Below, piece by piece: positions 59,360 through 64,000 of a DNA stretch of 64,000 nucleotides. Every line of letters starts with the position of its first letter. Within the stretch, counting starts at the first letter, position 1. The DNA is from an uncultured bacterium (GTDB lineage: Bacteria > Cyanobacteriota > Vampirovibrionia > Gastranaerophilales > Gastranaerophilaceae): NCBI GenBank assembly GCA_950022495.1, contig CATLLJ010000002.1:1-64000 (forward strand), written 5' to 3'. The notes under the pieces were generated by a model. It did no database searches, was not told the origin of the DNA, and saw nothing but the letters and a program-made list of their open reading frames with translations. A program made the position numbers and the translations under genes.

Positions 59360-62300
59360 TTATTTTCTCTCTAACTGTTTAATTACTTTTTTCTCCTGAC
59401 CATCTTTAACAACAATTTCGTTAAAAACCGGTTCGTTTTTACTTGTTTTATGCGAAACTGATTTTTTATTTTCAGAATCATCAATTATTACATCCTGCTC
59501 TATTATAGTTTCAGTTTTAACCTTTTGAACTTTCTGTTTTTTCTCTCTTACCGGCTTTTCATTTTCATCTTTTTTAATTCGTTGTTTTTTAACTTTTTCC
59601 GGTTTCACATCATCTGCTGAAAGCTCATCCTGTTCAACGATTTCGGATTTATTTTTCTTAAAAAGTCTATTCCAAAACAGCTCTCTTTTTTCCTTTTCTT
59701 GTTTTACAGCCGCTGGTTTTTCTTTTTTAACTTTAGATTTTTTATCTTTAAATGTTTCTGTCAGGTTTAATTCATCGCTAGAATCAACAGTTGGCATTTC
59801 AAGATTTTTTTCTTTCTTTAATTTAACCTTTTTTTCTTTCTTCACTTTGTTTGATTTTTTAATAACTTCTTCCTGCGGTTCAGTAACTTTCACAGCCGCA
59901 TCCCCCATAATTGCAGCATCTACAATTGAAGAAATAACCTGTTCTTTAGACTGCTTGGACTCTGTTTGAGGTTCCTCTGCAATTTCCGGCAGGATGTTTT
60001 CTTCTGCTGTATCAACAATATCTTGTGATGATTTCACGCTGTTTTTGTCTTTTTTAAATATTGACAAAAATCCTTTAGTAATAGAATTACTATCTTCAAG
60101 ATTTTCTAAATCCTCTAAATCCTTTACTTCAACCGGTTCTTCAGAAAGATGTTGCGATTCAACCTCAACATCTTTCACTTTTTTTAATTTTTCTTTTTTA
60201 ACCTTTACAGGTTTTTCTTCAGGAACAATTTCTTCTGATTCATCCTGAATTTGAATATCCTTATCTTTTTTGAACCAGAATAATTTTCTTTGTTTTTTTG
60301 CAGGTTCAAGGCTATTTGTATCCGCAGCTTGTTCTACAGTATCTGATACCGGAGTTTCTGCCGCAACATTATCTGATTGAATATCAGCTTCCGGTCTTAA
60401 CTGAATATCGTAACTATTTTGTTCTGACATATTAGTCTCAGGTAAAACCTCTACTGATGCTGTTTTATTATCCTCTAGTACTGGAGTTTCATTATTTACT
60501 GCCTTTATGATTTTTTCAGGATTTATCAATTCCGGAACAATAAGTACAGGTACTTCCGGCTCGTGATTTTGAACTAAAGTTTTTTCTTCATGAAGAATAA
60601 CTGGATTTTCTTCTCGAGAGATTTCGCCTGAAGTGGAAGTTTCTATATTTTTTGCTTGAATAGCAGCATTTGTATCTATATTATTATCTACAACAGATAT
60701 ATTTTCAGGAACTACATCTTGTTCATTTGAAGAATTTACAAATTTATTCGGAGCTTCAAGTTTTATAACCTCAGTGTCATCTTCAACAACAGGAGAGTCT
60801 TTATGTACAAAATCAAAATCCTGTGGATTTACAACAGCGTGTTGTTCAACGACATTAGAAGTGTCAGCTTTCACAATAATATTTTCAGTTGCATTGTTTT
60901 CAGGTTCGACTGAAACTTCAGATTTAGGATAAGAAATAACAAAACTTTCAGTATCTTTTATTTCTTTTGCAACAGTTTTAATTGCTGAATCTGTTTCTAT
61001 AATATCAACTTTCTCATTAGCGTTTGCAGTTTCCGGCTTGTTTTCAGAAACCTGCATATTAGAATTTAAGTTTTTAGGGAAATTATTATATCTAATTTCA
61101 AAAGGTTCAGAATATTTTTTTACAGGAGCCTCAAATAAAACCGATTTATGTTCAAGTTCAACTACATCCTCGGACTGTGATACTGAAATAATATCCTGAT
61201 TTTTAGGAGAATTATTTTCATTAGCAATCAAATCAGCTTTTTCGGCTTGTATGACTGATTGTTCTGCAACAATTTCACTTGCTTTAGCAAGCTCTTCAAC
61301 TTTATTTTCTTCTTGAGCAGTAACTATTTCAGTTTTCTCAGGTTGTGTCTCCTCAACAGCAGGAGAGATAATTTTTTCTTCTGATTTTACCATTGATTGA
61401 GAGAACAATTCTTGAGCAGCAAGCATTTTGGCAATCGAAGGCTGCTCAGCATCACCAATAATATTTTCAGAGGAATTATCAGTCCTTAATACAGGTGGTT
61501 CAATTTTACTTTCATTAGTATCAAAAACAACGGCAGTAGAATTGTCGGCAATATTTTGCACTGCATTTTCTTTAACTAATTTATCAGAATAATTTTTCGC
61601 AACATAATTATTTATAGTAGTGAATTTATAATTAGGATCTACAAATACAAAACTAATACCAAGATTATCAAAAGTAGTCCTTATATAATCATATTGATTA
61701 TCAATATCATCCACCGTAATATCAAAATCAGTTTTTAACAATGCAGGTAATTCATTATTATAAAATTCATTATATTTATTGTAATCTTCTTCGGATATAT
61801 TATCGCAAGCCAATACTGGAGTATATTTAGCCGCAGAATACTCAGCTTGTGAAAGTTTTTTGATAATTGAGTTTTCATAAGCCTGAGCTAAATATTTTTC
61901 GCAATCTTCACCTTTAGATTTTAGGATTTGAGATTTCAAATAACTTACATAAGAATCAAGTGTTTTTTCTTTATCAGACTTAACTTTGCGAACATCAGCG
62001 TTAAAAACATCGTTATCGTTATTATAAATTCGTTCCAAATCTGCAAGAGCAAGTTCACTTGATTGAAGTTTATTATATGCAAGAGCTCTTAAATATAAAA
62101 CAGAATTGGAATTTGAAACCCGTTTATTTAATAATTTTGTAGCCCCTGATATTACTGAACCGTAATCCCCATCCATATATTGGGCAATAATTTTGTAATA
62201 TGCACTGTTATAATCATTAGTTTTCAAGCGGATAGCGTTGTCAAAATTAGAAACAGCTAAACTAATATCACCCATCTGCAAATAATTTAAACCAATATAA

Positions 62301-63247
62301 AAATAGTATAAATGACAGTTAGGATTAAGCTCTAATGCATCTTTAAAATATTCAATAGACTTTTTAGCATCCTCTGCAGAAAAACTTTTTTCAGCTCTGT
62401 CATAATATATCTGCCCGATGCTTGCAAGAGATTCAAAATCTTGCGGATTATGTTTAAGAGATTTTGCAAAGGCAACTATTGCATCATTTTCCTGTTCCAA
62501 ACCAACAAGAGCAACTCCGTTCAAATAATATCCAAGATAATATTCAGGATAATTTGAAATTAAATATTGGCTTTTAAATATTGAATCTCTGTAATTACCT
62601 TTTTCAATATCTTCAATAGCACCATAAATATAAGAATCCACACCCTGCGGATTGAGAACTTTGCCATATTTTTGCGGACAATTTATTTGAGCAATTTCAT
62701 TTTTCTTCGGCTGCGGCAAATAAATATGTGAGTTATATTCTACAGCTTTTGAATAAGAGGTTTCATATTCGGGTTTATTCTGGGCTTTTTGAGCGTACAT
62801 TAAAGCTGCATACAAATTTCCAAGTTCCGGATTTTGAAGCTGTTCCTGTTTATCAGCACCAAGAACCATTGCACTCAAAACTTTTGTTCCGGTAATAAAT
62901 TTATCATCATCTGTTTTTAAATTCACTGCAGTCTGGTAATCGTTTTCAGCAAGAGCATATTTTCTTAATGCATAATACGCATCACCGCGAAGTTTATATC
63001 CTTCATATTTTTTAGGTTTAGATTGAATAAAAGCGTCCAAATACACTATCGCAGAATTATAATCTTTATTGGCAATAAGTTCCTCTGCCTTTTCAAAAGC
63101 TTCTTTATTACCTTTTATTTCATCAATAACAGGTGCAGAAAGCTCAACTGATTGAACATCGTCTGCCGCATAAGTTCTATTAGATATACTGCAGGTACCT
63201 AAAACCATCAGCATCATTAATACACATATCTTTTTATTGCTCTTCAT
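59360..63247 (-). CDS. large secreted TPR protein with disordered tail
   Basis: 1295 residues. A signal peptide (ICVLMMLMVLGTCSISNRTYA) is followed by TPR units from about 45 to 440, for example AIVYLDAFIQSKPKKYEGYKLRGDAYYALRKYALAENDYQTAV and IGLNYLQMGDISLAVSNFDNAI. From about 600 the sequence is Glu/Val/Asn/Lys-rich low complexity, becoming strongly Lys-rich at the end with repeated units such as KKEKKVKLKKEK and VKKEKP. Export to the periplasm or beyond is supported by the signal. The tail may bind polyanions; that is an inference. It is monocistronic. Confidence 0.75.
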   Translation of the reverse strand: MKSNKKICVLMMLMVLGTCSISNRTYAADDVQSVELSAPVIDEIKGNKEAFEKAEELIANKDYNSAIVYLDAFIQSKPKKYEGYKLRGDAYYALRKYALAENDYQTAVNLKTDDDKFITGTKVLSAMVLGADKQEQLQNPELGNLYAALMYAQKAQNKPEYETSYSKAVEYNSHIYLPQPKKNEIAQINCPQKYGKVLNPQGVDSYIYGAIEDIEKGNYRDSIFKSQYLISNYPEYYLGYYLNGVALVGLEQENDAIVAFAKSLKHNPQDFESLASIGQIYYDRAEKSFSAEDAKKSIEYFKDALELNPNCHLYYFYIGLNYLQMGDISLAVSNFDNAIRLKTNDYNSAYYKIIAQYMDGDYGSVISGATKLLNKRVSNSNSVLYLRALAYNKLQSSELALADLERIYNNDNDVFNADVRKVKSDKEKTLDSYVSYLKSQILKSKGEDCEKYLAQAYENSIIKKLSQAEYSAAKYTPVLACDNISEEDYNKYNEFYNNELPALLKTDFDITVDDIDNQYDYIRTTFDNLGISFVFVDPNYKFTTINNYVAKNYSDKLVKENAVQNIADNSTAVVFDTNESKIEPPVLRTDNSSENIIGDAEQPSIAKMLAAQELFSQSMVKSEEKIISPAVEETQPEKTEIVTAQEENKVEELAKASEIVAEQSVIQAEKADLIANENNSPKNQDIISVSQSEDVVELEHKSVLFEAPVKKYSEPFEIRYNNFPKNLNSNMQVSENKPETANANEKVDIIETDSAIKTVAKEIKDTESFVISYPKSEVSVEPENNATENIIVKADTSNVVEQHAVVNPQDFDFVHKDSPVVEDDTEVIKLEAPNKFVNSSNEQDVVPENISVVDNNIDTNAAIQAKNIETSTSGEISREENPVILHEEKTLVQNHEPEVPVLIVPELINPEKIIKAVNNETPVLEDNKTASVEVLPETNMSEQNSYDIQLRPEADIQSDNVAAETPVSDTVEQAADTNSLEPAKKQRKLFWFKKDKDIQIQDESEEIVPEEKPVKVKKEKLKKVKDVEVESQHLSEEPVEVKDLEDLENLEDSNSITKGFLSIFKKDKNSVKSSQDIVDTAEENILPEIAEEPQTESKQSKEQVISSIVDAAIMGDAAVKVTEPQEEVIKKSNKVKKEKKVKLKKEKNLEMPTVDSSDELNLTETFKDKKSKVKKEKPAAVKQEKEKRELFWNRLFKKNKSEIVEQDELSADDVKPEKVKKQRIKKDENEKPVREKKQKVQKVKTETIIEQDVIIDDSENKKSVSHKTSKNEPVFNEIVVKDGQEKKVIKQLERK

Positions 63248-63335
63248 ATTTACCCCGTTTAAAACCTAAATCTAACAAAATTATACAATAGAAATATCAA
63301 AATTTGAAGATATTACAAAGTTTTCATATTTAAGC

Positions 63336-63341
63336 TATTAT
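63336..63341 (+). promoter_or_regulatory. -10 element 6 nt before tag ATG
   Basis: TATTAT, AAAAAC, ATG at 63348, with no Shine-Dalgarno sequence. Confidence 0.45.
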
Positions 63342-63347
63342 AAAAAC

Positions 63348-63890
63348 ATGAAAAGATGCAGCTGGGTAGATGAAAAATCAGAATTATATATAAAATACCA
63401 TGACGAAGAGTGGGGCGTACCAAAATTTGACGACCACGAACTATTTGAACTACTTATTCTCGAAGGGTTTCAAGCCGGATTGTCATGGATTACCGTACTA
63501 AAGAAAAGAGAAGCTTTCCGAAAAGCTTTTGATAATTTTGATGTGCAGAAAGTTGCAGAATATAACGACTCAAAAGTACAAGAATTATTACTGAACAAAG
63601 ATATTATCAGATGCAAAAATAAAATAATTTCAGCAATTAAAAATGCTCAAATTTTCATTAAAATTCAACAGGAATACGGAAGTTTTTCAAAATATATCTG
63701 GAGTTTCACGGATAATAAAATAATAAAAAATACAACCGGAATAACCCCTGTATCAACTCCGTTATCTGATAAAATATCTAAAGATTTGAAAAAACGCGGA
63801 ATGAAATACGTTGGAACTGTAATAATTTATTCCTATCTGCAGGCAGTCGGCATTGTTGATGACCACGAAACTGATTGTTTCCGGTATTAA
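63348..63890 (+). CDS. tag: DNA-3-methyladenine glycosylase I
   Basis: 180 residues, full length. It removes 3-methyladenine from DNA in base excision repair. KRCSWVDEKSELYIKYHDEEWGVPKFDDHELFELLILEGFQAGLSWITVLKKREAFRKAF matches the family opening, including the Cys and the EGFQAGLSW segment. The zinc ligands are present: Cys 4 and His 17 near the start, and the C-terminal H-x-x-x-C (DDHETDCF). Confidence 0.95.
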   Translation: MKRCSWVDEKSELYIKYHDEEWGVPKFDDHELFELLILEGFQAGLSWITVLKKREAFRKAFDNFDVQKVAEYNDSKVQELLLNKDIIRCKNKIISAIKNAQIFIKIQQEYGSFSKYIWSFTDNKIIKNTTGITPVSTPLSDKISKDLKKRGMKYVGTVIIYSYLQAVGIVDDHETDCFRY

Positions 63891-64000
63891 TTTGTAAATA
63901 TTGTAAAATTTTGAAATTTAATAGCAAAATTATTTTTCTTTTGATTTAAAATAAACAATGGATATATTCTACGAAATATAAATGTATATAAGAGGAAAAT
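63891..64000 (+). other. right-edge intergenic region
   Basis: AT-rich sequence without an ORF or terminator hairpin. It ends in AAGAGGAAAAT, which looks like the ribosome binding site of a gene that would start just past the window. Confidence 0.4.

Overview
The window is AT-rich DNA from an anaerobic bacterium with a Gram-negative style envelope. The best fit is a gut member of the non-photosynthetic cyanobacterial sister group (Melainabacteria/Vampirovibrionia, order Gastranaerophilales). That placement is an inference. It rests on a cyanobacterial-looking L34 (TLEGT..RK, SGFRARM), outer-membrane efflux systems and a heptosyltransferase-like enzyme. It is also supported by strictly anaerobic enzymes (class III ribonucleotide reductase, the [FeFe]-hydrogenase maturase HydF), a RicT/PSP1 protein, diaminopimelate genes, and many N-rich or Cys-rich proteins without known relatives. 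No phage, transposase or CRISPR locus was seen.

Layout. 99-5058 (minus): tRNA(CAT) and a five-gene cluster of two tandem paralogous secreted proteins, a lipoate ligase, a pilin-like protein and a sugar nucleotidyltransferase. 5175-9784: TPR protein, a protein with an HExxH motif, a DegT aminotransferase and three small unknown proteins. 9786-11276: rnpA, rpmH and proC. 11420-17272: a TolC-MacA-MacB efflux operon with a DUF3137 membrane protein inserted and a palindromic repeat just before the permease. 17282-19965: Fe-S oxidoreductase subunit and a thioredoxin/CcdA pair. 20068-23496: ribH, murQ, gpsA, ricT. 23504-29348 (minus): rpsR, ssb, rpsF, dapF, a family 9 glycosyltransferase, hydF, rpsO. 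29617-34625: an annexin-like Cys-rich protein, a Zn-ribbon HTH regulator, mnmE, an EF-hand protein and tsaC. 34682-39364: a glycosyltransferase with a Cys-rich tail, a BlaI-type regulator and secreted proteins. 39389-46082: a 986-residue unknown protein, an aminotransferase-GNAT fusion and a frameshifted 5'-nucleotidase. 46168-47747: LEA-like protein, a decayed gene, tRNA-Leu(CAG) and a four-unit structured tandem array. 47748-49724: lipoprotein, OadG-like protein and an ion transporter. 49788-52540: nrdDG behind a cobalamin-riboswitch-like leader. 52756-59330: an RND efflux operon with its divergent MarR regulator and operator. 59360-63890: a giant TPR protein and tag.

The most unusual points are five. 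(1) A tandem array of 106/107-bp units abuts tRNA-Leu and repeats the first 11 nt of that tRNA at each junction. The divergent unit keeps both hairpins through compensatory changes. (2) At least eight genes have a -10 hexamer placed exactly 6 nt before the start codon, which suggests leaderless transcripts. (3) Several unrelated proteins share a short N-rich N-terminal segment ending in a Phe-Gly type motif. (4) An annexin-like repeat and (5) an aminotransferase-acetyltransferase fusion occur here.

Functionally, the window combines core genes (ribosomal proteins, tRNA modification, RNase P protein) with envelope export (two tripartite pumps, each with its own TolC). It also carries anaerobic redox and nucleotide metabolism and a set of lineage-specific exported or Cys-rich proteins.
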